Source: CAWBLP01 sp963789495
GTDB lineage: Bacteria > Pseudomonadota > Alphaproteobacteria > Acetobacterales > Acetobacteraceae
Direction: 5' to 3'
Assembly: GCA_963789495.1 (NCBI GenBank)
Contig: CAWBLP010000015.1
Span: forward strand, 1 to 64,000
DNA length: 64,000 bases
Part shown: positions 27,162 through 35,961 of the stretch, piece after piece
Layout of the letters: each line of letters begins with the position of its first letter
How positions within the stretch are numbered: position 1 is the first letter of the stretch
The notes under the pieces: generated by a model
What the model saw: the letters and a program-made list of their open reading frames with translations, nothing else
The model's database searches: none
What the model was told of the DNA's origin: nothing
Translations under genes and position numbers: made by a program

Positions 27162-28100
27162 ATGCGGAACGGCGTGTTCCTGCTATGGGCGAGCCTGGTG
27201 GCGGCGCTGACCTTCGCGGCAGCGCTGGCCATCGACAACGCCTACGTGTTCTTCGCCGGCTATGTCGTGCTGCAATACATCGTGCTGGCGACGGCGTGGA
27301 ACATCCTGGGCGGCTATACCGGCTACGTGAATTTCGGCACCGCGGCATTCTTCGCATTGGGTGCCTACAGCTCGGTCGCGCTGCACAAGCTGGGCGGACC
27401 GCCACTGCCGGTGATGATCGTAGCCGGCGGCATCGTGTCCGGCGTGATCGGCCTCGGCACCGGCTATCTCACGCTGCGGCTGCGTGGCACGTATTTCTCC
27501 ATTGCCACGCTGGCGATGTCGGTGGTCGCGCAGACGCTGATCACCAATTGGAGCTTCGTCGGCGGCTCCCGCGGCGCCTACGTGATACGTCCGGCGCGCG
27601 CACCCTTCCTGCCGCTGAGCTACATCGAATATCTGTTCCTGGTCATGCTGGTACTGTCGGTGATCGCCGTGGTCACCGCGCGGGTGATCGAGCGCTCCCG
27701 CCTCGGCGCCGGCTTCGCCACCATTCGCGACGATGAACTGGCGGCCGAGGCCTCCGGAGTGCCAACGTTGCGATTGAAACTGATTGCCACCACCTTGTCC
27801 GGCGCGTTCATGGGCATGGCTGGCGCGCCGCTGCCGTATTATGTCACGTACCTTGATCCCGCCTCAGGATTTTCCCTTGGCTATGCCGTCAACAGCATCG
27901 CCATGCCCCTCATCGGCGGCACCTCCATGTGGCTCGGCCCGGTGATCGGCGCGATCCTGCTGGGCACGCTGCAACAACTTGCGACGGTAACGATATCCTC
28001 GGCGCTGAGCCTGCTGATCGTGGGTGTGATGCTGGTGATCTTCGTCGTGGCGGCGCCGCAGGGCATTATCGGCTGGTTCCCGCGCCGGGTGCGCCGATGA
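27162..28100 (+). CDS. livM: Branched-chain-type ABC transporter permease LivM
   Basis: This is a 312-residue permease with IVLATAWNILGGYTGYVNFGTAAFF, a hallmark of LivM, then LRLRGTYFSIATLAMSVVAQ and GGTSMWLGPVIGAILLGTLQQ. The start is ATG 27162, with an immediately preceding in-frame TTG. It begins 19 bases after the livH stop and its own stop overlaps the livG start (ATGA). Confidence 0.9.
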   Translation: MRNGVFLLWASLVAALTFAAALAIDNAYVFFAGYVVLQYIVLATAWNILGGYTGYVNFGTAAFFALGAYSSVALHKLGGPPLPVMIVAGGIVSGVIGLGTGYLTLRLRGTYFSIATLAMSVVAQTLITNWSFVGGSRGAYVIRPARAPFLPLSYIEYLFLVMLVLSVIAVVTARVIERSRLGAGFATIRDDELAAEASGVPTLRLKLIATTLSGAFMGMAGAPLPYYVTYLDPASGFSLGYAVNSIAMPLIGGTSMWLGPVIGAILLGTLQQLATVTISSALSLLIVGVMLVIFVVAAPQGIIGWFPRRVRR

Positions 28101-28831
28101 ACGACGCCCCGCTGCTTGAAGTGGCCGGCCTGTCCAAGCGCTTCGGCGGGTTTGTTGCGCTGGCGGATATCGATCTCGAGGTGCAGCCGGGTGAACGGGT
28201 CGGGCTGATCGGACCCAACGGGTCGGGCAAGAGCACGCTGGTGAGCTGCATCTGCGGCACGCTGCGCCATGAGCAAGGCCAGGTACGCTTTGCCGGCCGG
28301 CGGCTCAACGGGCTGGTGGCGCATGAACGCACGCGGCTGGGCCTGGCACGCAGTTTCCAACTGCCGCGCCCGTTCAGCAGCATGACGCTGGCGGAGAACC
28401 TCCGCGTGCCGATCCTGTACACCGTGAATGCACGCGGTGGTGTCGGTGTGGCCGACGTTGCGGGGCGCTGCGCCGATCTGTTGCGTCAGGTGGGACTGGT
28501 GGAGAAGGCAGACAATCTGCCGCGCGACCTGACACAGATCGAGATGCGCAAGCTGGAACTCGCCCGCGCCATGGCCGCCGAACCGCGCCTGCTGATCGCC
28601 GATGAAGCCATGGCCGGGCTGTCCCATGCCGAGGTCGACGACATCCTGGCGCTGCTGCTGCAACTGAACCAGCAAGGTGTGACCATCATCATGATCGAGC
28701 ACATCATGCGCGCAGTGCTGGCGTTCTCTCAGCGCCTGGTCGTGCTGGTGGCCGGGCGCAAGATTGCCGATGGCGATCCGCAGGCGGTGGTGCGCCAGGC
28801 CGATGTCGTGCAGGCCTATCTTGGCAGCTAG
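28097..28831 (+). CDS. livG: Branched-chain-type ABC transporter ATPase LivG
   Basis: This is a 244-residue ATPase. Walker A is GPNGSGKST near residue 42 and Walker B is LLIADEAMAGL. The signature region reads LTQIEMRKLELARAM, weaker than the usual LSGGQ, as in many LivG proteins. Its ATG overlaps the livM stop. It pairs with LivF to power uptake. Confidence 0.9.
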   Translation: MNDAPLLEVAGLSKRFGGFVALADIDLEVQPGERVGLIGPNGSGKSTLVSCICGTLRHEQGQVRFAGRRLNGLVAHERTRLGLARSFQLPRPFSSMTLAENLRVPILYTVNARGGVGVADVAGRCADLLRQVGLVEKADNLPRDLTQIEMRKLELARAMAAEPRLLIADEAMAGLSHAEVDDILALLLQLNQQGVTIIMIEHIMRAVLAFSQRLVVLVAGRKIADGDPQAVVRQADVVQAYLGS

Positions 28832-29552
28832 CCTCACCATCTCCGGCCTCGATGCCGGTTACGGCGCGGTGCGCGTGCTGCATGATGTCTCGCTGTCCGT
28901 GCGTGAAGGCGAGACGGTGGCACTGCTCGGCACCAACGGCAACGGCAAGAGCACGCTGATGAAATGCGTGCTGGGCATGGTGCGGCCGACCGGCGGATCG
29001 ATCATCGCGCAGATTGACGGCGCGCGACACGAGCTGGTGGGGATGTCCACCGAGGCGATCATCGATCTCGGCATCGGTGTAGTACCGGAAGGACGGCGGT
29101 TGTTTCCGCGGCTGACGGTGACTGAAAATTTGCTGATGGGTGCGTTCCGTCGCGCCGCGCGTTCGCAGATCACCCGCAACCTGGCGTTCTGTTTCGAGGC
29201 GTTTCCGCGGCTGTCGGAGCGGCGTCGCCAGCTCGCCGGCAGCATGAGTGGCGGCGAGCAGCAGATGCTGGCACTGGCGCGTGCTTTGATGAGCGCGCCG
29301 CGGCTGCTGCTGATCGACGAACCCAGTGTGGGACTGGCACCGTTGCTGGTCAGCCGGACCATCGACAAGATCAAGGAGCTGAAGGACAGCTACGGACTAA
29401 CCGTGCTGATGGCGGAACAGAACTTCACCCAGGCGATCCGCATCGCGGACCGCGGCTATGTGATCGTGCACGGTAGGATCGAGTTCGCGGGCGAGTCCGC
29501 GTCGGAGCTGAACGACAACGAACTGATCCGGCAGTTCTACCTGGGCGCGTGA
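28821..29552 (+). CDS. livF: Branched-chain-type ABC transporter ATPase LivF
   Basis: This is a 243-residue ATPase with Walker A GTNGNGKST, signature MSGGEQQML and Walker B LLLIDEPSVGL. The likely start is TTG 28821, which gives the normal LivF N terminus LTISGLDAGYGAVRVLHDVS and overlaps the end of livG by 11 bases. An ATG at 28764 would add 19 residues without family match. It is followed by a palindromic repeat pair. Confidence 0.88.
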   Translation: MAASLTISGLDAGYGAVRVLHDVSLSVREGETVALLGTNGNGKSTLMKCVLGMVRPTGGSIIAQIDGARHELVGMSTEAIIDLGIGVVPEGRRLFPRLTVTENLLMGAFRRAARSQITRNLAFCFEAFPRLSERRRQLAGSMSGGEQQMLALARALMSAPRLLLIDEPSVGLAPLLVSRTIDKIKELKDSYGLTVLMAEQNFTQAIRIADRGYVIVHGRIEFAGESASELNDNELIRQFYLGA

Positions 29553-29633
29553 ACGGCGCACACGCGCCGGGTGACGGCCGGCGTCCCTCTTTCTCATGGC
29601 TGACGCAGGCCCCGAGCGGGTCCGGCACCTCCC

Positions 29634-29740
29634 GTCATGGCCGGCTTGACCCGGCCATCTACCCGAGAAAGCGCATCCAGCAGGCGCAACGCGGTCCGAT
29701 CGTTCCGGTGTAGATGGCCGGGTCGAGCCCGGCCATGACG
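29634..29740. repeat. Inverted pair of GGCCGGG palindromic repeats (Liv operon 3' end)
   Basis: Two copies of an intergenic palindrome face each other: 29634-29659 (gtcatggccggcttgaccc...) and 29711-29740 (its near reverse complement). The arms could fold into one large hairpin. The DNA between them (about 29690-29712) also matches the sequence after the copy at 48928. The pair lies between convergent livF and the binding-protein gene, where it could stop transcription from both sides. Confidence 0.8.
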
Positions 29741-29835
29741 AAAGCAAGAGGTCGCTCCACAATCGGACGTGCCCCCCGTTACTTCTGGCAGGCATGGAGC
29801 GCAGGCGCCGGCACGACGAAAGCCCGACCGATGCG

Positions 29836-31095
29836 TTACTTCTTCGCGTCGGTGTACGGATAGATCACCGTCCCGGTCTTCAGGTCCGGTGGCCACAGCA
29901 CAACCTCAGTCTTCGGGTCCTTGAACTGCTCCACGTCGTTCGCCTTCACGTCGCGGAACTGCACTTCCAGCACGCGCGCCTCGGTCCACTCGCCGTCCTT
30001 GCCAAACTTCACCTCGCCGGCCACGGTCTTGAACGTATGGGTCCGCAGGTACTCGGCCAACTTGTTCTGATCCAGGCTCTTGGTGCCCTCGATCGCCTGT
30101 TGCAGCACCTGCATGTAGCCATAGGCGAACGGCGGCAGGTAATAGCCCAGCGTGTCCACCCCGGCGGCCGGCGCCCGCGCCTGGTAGTCCTTCAGGAATT
30201 CCAGCGCCTCCTTGTTCGCGAGGCCGGACCAGGGCAGCCAGAAGTCGTAATCGACGATGCCGTTCAGCAACGGACCCAGCTGCACCTTGATGGCGGTGCT
30301 CTGCAGCCCGACCATGCCGCCGCCGAACATTTTCGCCTTCAGCCCGACCTCATGCGCCGCGCGAACCATGCCGACGCTGTCCGGCGGATAGGAGCAGACC
30401 AGCACGAGATCGGGATTGGTGGCCTGGATCGCGCGCACGATCGGCGTATAATCCGCTGTGCTGGGCGGGTAACTCTTGTCGTAGACCACTTTCAGGCCGG
30501 CTTCCTTCGCCAGCACGCGGGCGCCATCAAGTGCATTGCGTGGGAACTCGGCATCCGCGCCGACCAGCGCGATGGTCTGCGGCTTCGGGGTCTGCGCCAT
30601 CGCGGTCTCGAAGAAGCCCTTGGCGAAGCTCTGCTTCGGGTTCGGCCCGCCGGTCGGCGTGAAGGAGAAGTATTTGTCGTAATGGAACTCGGTGTTCACC
30701 GCCAGGCCGAACAGGCTGAGGAACATGCGGTCATGCCCCATCACCACCGGCATGGCGGGCGCCACCATGTTGGTGGCATAGCCGCTCACCACGATGTCGA
30801 CTTTATCCACGTCCAGCAGTTTGGTGTAGATGCCGGGGACCGTTGCCGGGTTTGACTGGTCGTCGTAGTAGACCAGTTTGACGGGACGGCCGAGCAGACC
30901 GCCGTTTTTGTTGGTCTGTTCTTCCCACATCTGCATGGCGAGCAGGGCGGCTTTGCCGTTGGGTGCCAGCCCGCCGGTCAGGGCCATGCCGAAGCCGATG
31001 GTGATGGGGTTGCCGCTTTGCGCTTGCGCCGGCGCGAGGCCGGCAAGCGCAAACGTCGCGGCAAGCAGCACGCCGCCGAGGCGTCTGGTCAGCAT
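29836..31095 (-). CDS. Liv-type ABC transporter substrate-binding protein
   Basis: This is a 419-residue periplasmic protein. MLTRRLGGVLLAATFALAGL ending APAQAQ is a signal peptide, and the mature part starts SGNPITIGFGMALTGGLAPN, typical of peripla_BP_6 proteins. GGLLGRPVKLVYYDDQSNPA and NPKQSFAKGFFETAM are further conserved parts. ATG 31095 follows GGGAGGG. It converges with the livHMGF genes, so it likely serves that transporter. The start region is divergent from the ring-cleavage dioxygenase, suggesting co-regulated uptake and breakdown. Confidence 0.9.
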   Translation of the reverse strand: MLTRRLGGVLLAATFALAGLAPAQAQSGNPITIGFGMALTGGLAPNGKAALLAMQMWEEQTNKNGGLLGRPVKLVYYDDQSNPATVPGIYTKLLDVDKVDIVVSGYATNMVAPAMPVVMGHDRMFLSLFGLAVNTEFHYDKYFSFTPTGGPNPKQSFAKGFFETAMAQTPKPQTIALVGADAEFPRNALDGARVLAKEAGLKVVYDKSYPPSTADYTPIVRAIQATNPDLVLVCSYPPDSVGMVRAAHEVGLKAKMFGGGMVGLQSTAIKVQLGPLLNGIVDYDFWLPWSGLANKEALEFLKDYQARAPAAGVDTLGYYLPPFAYGYMQVLQQAIEGTKSLDQNKLAEYLRTHTFKTVAGEVKFGKDGEWTEARVLEVQFRDVKANDVEQFKDPKTEVVLWPPDLKTGTVIYPYTDAKK

Positions 31096-31228
31096 GGTTC
31101 GTCCCTCCCGTTGGTTGCTTGCCCGCATCCTATGGCGCGGGCCGCAGCAGGCCAAGCCTTGCCGGCGCAGTCTCGCTTGGCGGACGCTGGCGGATTATGC
31201 TGCCCGCTCCAGTCCTTGGGAGGATGCC

Positions 31229-32131
31229 ATGCAGGACCTCGACGAGAACACAGTGACCGACGCCGCGCTGGCGCAGATGGCGGCGACGAGCGACCCACGG
31301 CTGAAGCAGATCATGGACGCTGCGGTGCGGCATCTGCACGCCTTCGCGCGGGAAGTGGAGCTCACGCCTGCGGAATGGCTGACCGGCATCCAGTTTCTGA
31401 CCGCGGTCGGCCAGGCGTGCACGCCGATCCGCCAGGAGTTCATTCTGCTGTCCGACATACTCGGCGTCAGCGCCGTGGTCAACGCGGTGCACGACCGCAA
31501 GGCGCGGGAGCTCGGCACCCAGAGCAGCCTGCTGGGGCCGTTCTTTCGCGAGGGGGCACCGGAGTTGGCGCTCGGTGACTGCATCGTCAGCGCCCCATCG
31601 GTGCCGCAGATCGTGCTGTACGGCCAGGTCACCGACAATGCCGGCAACCCATTGCCGAACGCGCTGGTGCAGGTCTGGCAGACCGACGAGCACGGGTTGT
31701 ACGACCTGCAATCGCTCAATGGCGAGGGCATGGACATGCGCGCCAATTTGCGCTGCGACGCGCAAGGTCATTATCATTTCCGTACCGTCCGCCCGCTCGG
31801 CTATTCCATCCCGATGGACGGGCCGGTCGGCGACCTTGTGAAGCAACAGAACCGCCACGGCTTCCGCCCGTCGCACATCCATTTCCTGATCGGCGCGGAA
31901 GGCCATCGAGAATTGGTCACCGCGTTGTATTTCGGTGACGATGCGAATATCGATTCGGATACGGTGTTCGGCGTGTCCAACTCGCTCGTGGTGCAGGCGA
32001 AGGACGATCCCGCCTCGCCGATTCCGGACTTGCGTGCGGTGCGCTACGATTTTCGCCTGGCACGGGCGGACGCCGATGACACCGGCCGCGTCGGTGCCGA
32101 TCCGTCGCAACTGATGCCGGCTGCCGAGTAG
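31229..32131 (+). CDS. Intradiol ring-cleavage dioxygenase (catechol/hydroxyquinol 1,2-dioxygenase type)
   Basis: This is a 300-residue enzyme that would open a catechol-type ring between the hydroxyls with Fe(III). The N-terminal helical dimer domain is present (LTAVGQACTPIRQEFILLSD). The iron ligands fit the pattern: Tyr in EHGLYDLQ, Tyr in RPLGYSIP, His-x-His in FRPSHIHF. LLGPFFREGAPELALGD resembles hydroxyquinol dioxygenases more than plain catechol enzymes, but the substrate is not certain. ATG 31229 follows GGGAGG. It leads a run with a cyclase and a RraA-like gene. Confidence 0.88.
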   Translation: MQDLDENTVTDAALAQMAATSDPRLKQIMDAAVRHLHAFAREVELTPAEWLTGIQFLTAVGQACTPIRQEFILLSDILGVSAVVNAVHDRKARELGTQSSLLGPFFREGAPELALGDCIVSAPSVPQIVLYGQVTDNAGNPLPNALVQVWQTDEHGLYDLQSLNGEGMDMRANLRCDAQGHYHFRTVRPLGYSIPMDGPVGDLVKQQNRHGFRPSHIHFLIGAEGHRELVTALYFGDDANIDSDTVFGVSNSLVVQAKDDPASPIPDLRAVRYDFRLARADADDTGRVGADPSQLMPAAE

Positions 32132-32143
32132 AAGGAATCCGCC

Positions 32144-32932
32144 ATGCCCCGTCGCCTGATCGATATTTCGGTCCCGCTCAAAGCCGGCATCAAGAGCGAT
32201 CCGCCGCATTCGCTGCCGAAGATCGAATATATGGACCATCACATGACCGCGCCGGCGATGGCGGAATATATGGGGGTCCGCGTCGATCAGTTGCCGGATG
32301 GCGAATATGCCGCGGTGGAACGCGCAACGATCAGCACGCATAACGGCACCCATCTGGACGCGCCGTATCACTACTTCTCCACCATGAATCACGCGCTGAA
32401 GCCCGGCGGCGAGCCGTCCTGGCGGATCGACGAGGTGCCGCTGGAATGGTGCTTCCAGCCCGGGGTGAAACTCGACTTTCGCCATTTCGACGACGGCTAT
32501 GTCGCGACGCCGGGGGATGTGGAGGCGGAGCTGAAGCGCATCGGCCACACACTGCGCCCGCTGGAAATCGTCGTGGTGAACACCAGTGCCGGCGCGAAAT
32601 ACGGTGAGGACGACTACGTGGATTCCGGCTGCGGCATGGGCAAGGCGGCAACACTGTGGCTGCTGGAACGCGGTGTGCGGCTGGTCGGCACTGATGGTTG
32701 GAGCTGGGATGCGCCGTTTTCCCTCACGCGACGCAAAGTGGCCGAAACTGGCGACGCCGGTCTGATCTGGGAAGGTCATCGCGCAGGACGCGAGATCGGC
32801 TATTCGCATCTCGAGAAGCTGCACAATCTGGAGCAGCTGCCCTCGGACGGATTTGAAGTTGTGTGCTTTCCGGTGAAAGTGCATCGCGCCTCGGCAGGCT
32901 GGACCCGCGCCGTGGCGATCCTGACCGACTGA
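32144..32932 (+). CDS. Cyclase-family (kynurenine formamidase-like) metal hydrolase
   Basis: This is a 262-residue protein of the cyclase/KynB superfamily. The metal-binding motif is STHNGTHLDAPYHY (HxGTHxD) near residue 65, and the C-terminal part has LVGTDGWSWDAPF. Such proteins hydrolyse amides or lactones, including ring products. It lies 12 bases after the dioxygenase and before the RraA-like gene. It probably acts on a ring-cleavage product or related amide; the reaction is inferred from context. Confidence 0.87.
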   Translation: MPRRLIDISVPLKAGIKSDPPHSLPKIEYMDHHMTAPAMAEYMGVRVDQLPDGEYAAVERATISTHNGTHLDAPYHYFSTMNHALKPGGEPSWRIDEVPLEWCFQPGVKLDFRHFDDGYVATPGDVEAELKRIGHTLRPLEIVVVNTSAGAKYGEDDYVDSGCGMGKAATLWLLERGVRLVGTDGWSWDAPFSLTRRKVAETGDAGLIWEGHRAGREIGYSHLEKLHNLEQLPSDGFEVVCFPVKVHRASAGWTRAVAILTD

Positions 32933-32960
32933 TCTGCCCCATCAACCGAAAGTCGCCTGC

Positions 32961-33641
32961 ATGTTTGTCCTGAATGACCTGCCGTCCCAGATCGACCCCG
33001 CGCTGCTCGACACATTGCGCGAGGCGGAGCCTGCAACGATCGGGCATTTCCGTCACACCGGCTTCATGGCGCCGGAGCTCCGCGCGTTGCTGCCAGGCTA
33101 TCGGCGTATTGCCGGTACCGCGGTGACAGCACGGGCCTATGGCGCGGACACCACCATCGTGCACTACGCGCTGGGCAAACTGCGTCCGGGCGACGTGCTG
33201 GTGTTGGACCGCGTTGGTGACATGCGTCACGCGGCCTGCGGCGGCGGCGTGGCGTTTGCCGCACGGGAGGCCGGCTGCATCGGCATCATCATCGATGGCA
33301 TGGCGACCGACATTCAGGAATTGCGCGAATACGGACTGCCGGTCTGGGCGCGTGGCCTGTCACCGGTGACCTGCAAGCGCCAGTTCACCCAAGGCGACTT
33401 CTGCGTGCCGGTGTCGTGCGGCGGCGTCGCCGTGGAGCCGGGTGACGCGGTGCTCGCCGACGAAAACGGCGTGCTGGTGATGAAGCCGCATGAAATCGTC
33501 GAGGCGGCACAGCGCGCGGTCGGCATGCAGAACGCCGAGAAGCAATCGCTGGCGCGCATCGTGAAGGGGGAGCGGCTGCCGGACATCAACGGCACCAACG
33601 CGCGTATCGCGGAGATCATGGCTGCCGCCAAATCCGGATGA
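32961..33641 (+). CDS. RraA-family protein (possible HMG/oxaloacetate-type aldolase or decarboxylase)
   Basis: This is a 226-residue protein with AGTAVTARAYGADTTIVHYALG, LVLDRVGDMRHAACGGGVAFAA and GIIIDGMATDIQELREYGLPVWARG, the conserved RraA fold. The metal/substrate site matches enzyme members such as 4-hydroxy-4-methyl-2-oxoglutarate aldolase rather than the RNase E inhibitor. It follows a ring-cleavage dioxygenase, consistent with a late step of aromatic breakdown. Its stop overlaps the M20 gene start. Confidence 0.85.
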   Translation: MFVLNDLPSQIDPALLDTLREAEPATIGHFRHTGFMAPELRALLPGYRRIAGTAVTARAYGADTTIVHYALGKLRPGDVLVLDRVGDMRHAACGGGVAFAAREAGCIGIIIDGMATDIQELREYGLPVWARGLSPVTCKRQFTQGDFCVPVSCGGVAVEPGDAVLADENGVLVMKPHEIVEAAQRAVGMQNAEKQSLARIVKGERLPDINGTNARIAEIMAAAKSG

Positions 33642-35077
33642 TCGACGCAGCGGAGTCGCAAATCGCCGCTGCCATCGAACGCGACCGCGACGAGACGCTG
33701 CAGGACATTCGCGCCGCCATCCGTCAGCCGAGCGTCAGCCGCACCGGCGAAGGCTTGCAGGCGATGGCGGACCGGGTCTGCGACCATTTGGCGCAACTCG
33801 GTGCGTCGGTGCGGCAGGTGCCCGGCCAGCACGCGCCGATCATCGAGGCGGAGCTGGAAGCGGCACCGGGCCTGCCGACGCTGCTGTTCTATGAGTTGTA
33901 CGATGTGCAGCCGGCCGATGGACAGCCCGGCTGGACCGTGCCGCCCTTCGCGGCCGAAATCGTATCGGATGCAACCGGACGCCAGCGCCTGGTCGGGCGC
34001 GGTGCATTCAACTCCAAAGGGCCCTTGATCGCAGCACTGGCGACGCTGCGCTGCTTCATCCGCGCCGGCGTGAAGCTGCCCTGCAACATCCACTTCCTGG
34101 TCGAAGGCGAGGAGGAAATCGGTAGTCCCAGCCTGCCATCTTACATAGCTGCCAATCACGCTCGGCTGGCGGCGTGCGATGCCGCCTTCATCCCCTATTT
34201 CGCCACCAACGCGCGCGGCCGCACCCTGCTGCGGCTCGGCTTCAAGGGACTCGCCTTGCTGGAGCTGTCGGTCACCGGCGGCGAATGGGGCGGGCCGGCG
34301 CGCGGTGATCTGCATGCACTGCACGGTGCCGTTGTCGACAGCCCAAGCTGGCACCTGGTGCGCGCGCTGCATGCGCTGCTGGATGAGCAGGGAAACCTGG
34401 CAGTGGACGGGCTGGACAGGTTGATGCCGCATCCGCACCCGCAGGACATAACTCTGGTGCAGCAAGCCGCCCACCAGTTTTCACCGGAGGACTACGCTGC
34501 GGAGATTGGTGCGCACCGGCTGAAGCGCGGTGCGTCGCTGGAGGCGCTGCTGCATGAGCTGATGTTCTCCTGCACGCTGAACATCGATGCGCTGGCCGCC
34601 GGCCGGATCGAGACCGGCGCGCAGGCGGCAACGCTGATTCCCCGCACCGCGCGCGCATTGCTGGACCTGCGCGTCGTGCCAGGCGTGCAGCCGGCGGACG
34701 TCATCGCGTTGTTGAGGGCTCAGCTCGACCGACACGGCCTGTCGCATGTCGCGCTGCAGCTACATTCGGCCTATCCGGCGTCGCGGGCGGCACCCAACTC
34801 GCCGGTGGTGCAGGCGCTGGTCGAGGCGTGCCGTCAGAACGCCGATGAGCTGATGGTGCTGCCGATCCATGCTGGCGCGGCACCGATGCATGTGTTTTCC
34901 GATGTCATCGGCATTCCCTACGCGTTCGGCGGCGTGGGCCATGGCGCCGGCGCGCACGGACCGAACGAGTACATCATGGTGGACGACATCGCGCCGTTCA
35001 TGCGTGCGGTCGCCGGATTCCTGCTGCGGTTCGGTCAATCTGCTCCGAAAAATCGCCGGCTCGGCCCGCGTGTTTGA
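33638..35077 (+). CDS. M20-family hydrolase with altered metal ligands
   Basis: This is a 479-residue M20/ArgE-DapE-type protein. The usual GHYDVQP reads ELYDVQPAD near residue 86, so the first metal-binding His is missing. The usual ASDDKG reads GAFNSKG near residue 129, replacing the bridging Asp. The EGEEEIGS glutamates and the C-terminal GVGHGAGAHG histidine are kept. The family sequence is otherwise intact, so this may be a naturally divergent subfamily rather than a dead enzyme. It overlaps the RraA gene (ATGA) and is followed by thiD and tenA. Confidence 0.82.
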   Translation: MIDAAESQIAAAIERDRDETLQDIRAAIRQPSVSRTGEGLQAMADRVCDHLAQLGASVRQVPGQHAPIIEAELEAAPGLPTLLFYELYDVQPADGQPGWTVPPFAAEIVSDATGRQRLVGRGAFNSKGPLIAALATLRCFIRAGVKLPCNIHFLVEGEEEIGSPSLPSYIAANHARLAACDAAFIPYFATNARGRTLLRLGFKGLALLELSVTGGEWGGPARGDLHALHGAVVDSPSWHLVRALHALLDEQGNLAVDGLDRLMPHPHPQDITLVQQAAHQFSPEDYAAEIGAHRLKRGASLEALLHELMFSCTLNIDALAAGRIETGAQAATLIPRTARALLDLRVVPGVQPADVIALLRAQLDRHGLSHVALQLHSAYPASRAAPNSPVVQALVEACRQNADELMVLPIHAGAAPMHVFSDVIGIPYAFGGVGHGAGAHGPNEYIMVDDIAPFMRAVAGFLLRFGQSAPKNRRLGPRV

Positions 35078-35147
35078 CACTCCCCCGGCGCAGCCACAGA
35101 ATCCCCGAACAGGCCAGCAATTCCGACACGTAACAAACTTCGGCAGC

Positions 35148-35961
35148 ATGATCTATAACATCCTCAGCATCGCGGGATCGGATCCCAGCGGCGGCGCCGG
35201 CATCCAGGCGGACCTGAAGACCTTCGCGGCGTTCGGCACGTACGGAATGGCCGCGCTGACCGCGTTGACCGCGCAAAACACCCAAGGCGTGCGCGGCTTC
35301 CGTGCGATGGATCCGGATTTCGTCGCCGCGCAGATCGACGCGGTGTTCGATGACGTGCGCGTCGATGCGGTGAAGATCGGCATGGTGGCGACCGCCGGAA
35401 TCGCCAGCGCCATCGCCGGCACGTTGCGGAAATATGCGGTGCGCCATGTGGTGCTGGACCCGGTGATGGTGGCGACCAGCGGCGACCGCCTGTTGCAGGA
35501 CGATGCGATCGCTGTGATCCGCGACGAACTGGTGCCGCTGGCTACCGTGATCACGCCCAATATGCCGGAAGCGGCAGTGCTGACCGGACAAGCCCTGCCG
35601 GAACTCCATCACGGCAATGCGCGCCCTGCTGCCCGCGCTGCACCAACTGGGCTCGAAATGGGTGTTGCTGAAAGCCGGCCATTTGCACGGCGACGACCGC
35701 ACCGACCTGCTGTTCGATGGCAACACGGTCATCGCGCTGCCGGGCCGCCGCGTCGACACCCGCAACACGCATGGCACCGGCTGCACCCTGTCCGCCGCGA
35801 TCGCAGCCGGTCTGCCGCAGCACGATGTGCCGGATACGGCGCGCCGCGCGAAGGTCTATCTGACCGGCGCGCTGGCGGCGAGCGAGGCCCTGTCGGTGGG
35901 GCACGGCCACGGACCGGTGCATCATTTCCACGCCCTCTGGCCGAAGGACAGCGCGCCATGA
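35148..35961 (+). pseudogene. thiD: Hydroxymethylpyrimidine (phosphate) kinase ThiD, one frameshift
   Basis: The kinase phosphorylates HMP and HMP-P in thiamine synthesis. It begins with ILSIAGSDPSGGAGIQADLK, has YGMAALTALTAQNTQGV and VLDPVMVATSGDRLL, and ends with DTRNTHGTGCTLSAAIAAG (ATP/catalytic motif). A one-base insertion near 35602 (CCGGAAC) shifts the frame, but the second half continues as AMRALLPALHQLGSKWVLLK. The total length of about 270 codons is normal, so a sequencing error is likely. The stop overlaps the tenA ATG. No TPP riboswitch is visible upstream. Confidence 0.87.

Noticed and set aside
35078..35147. TPP riboswitch upstream of thiD
   Set aside because: The gap is 70 bases and lacks the CTGAGA and ACCTGA-type conserved parts.
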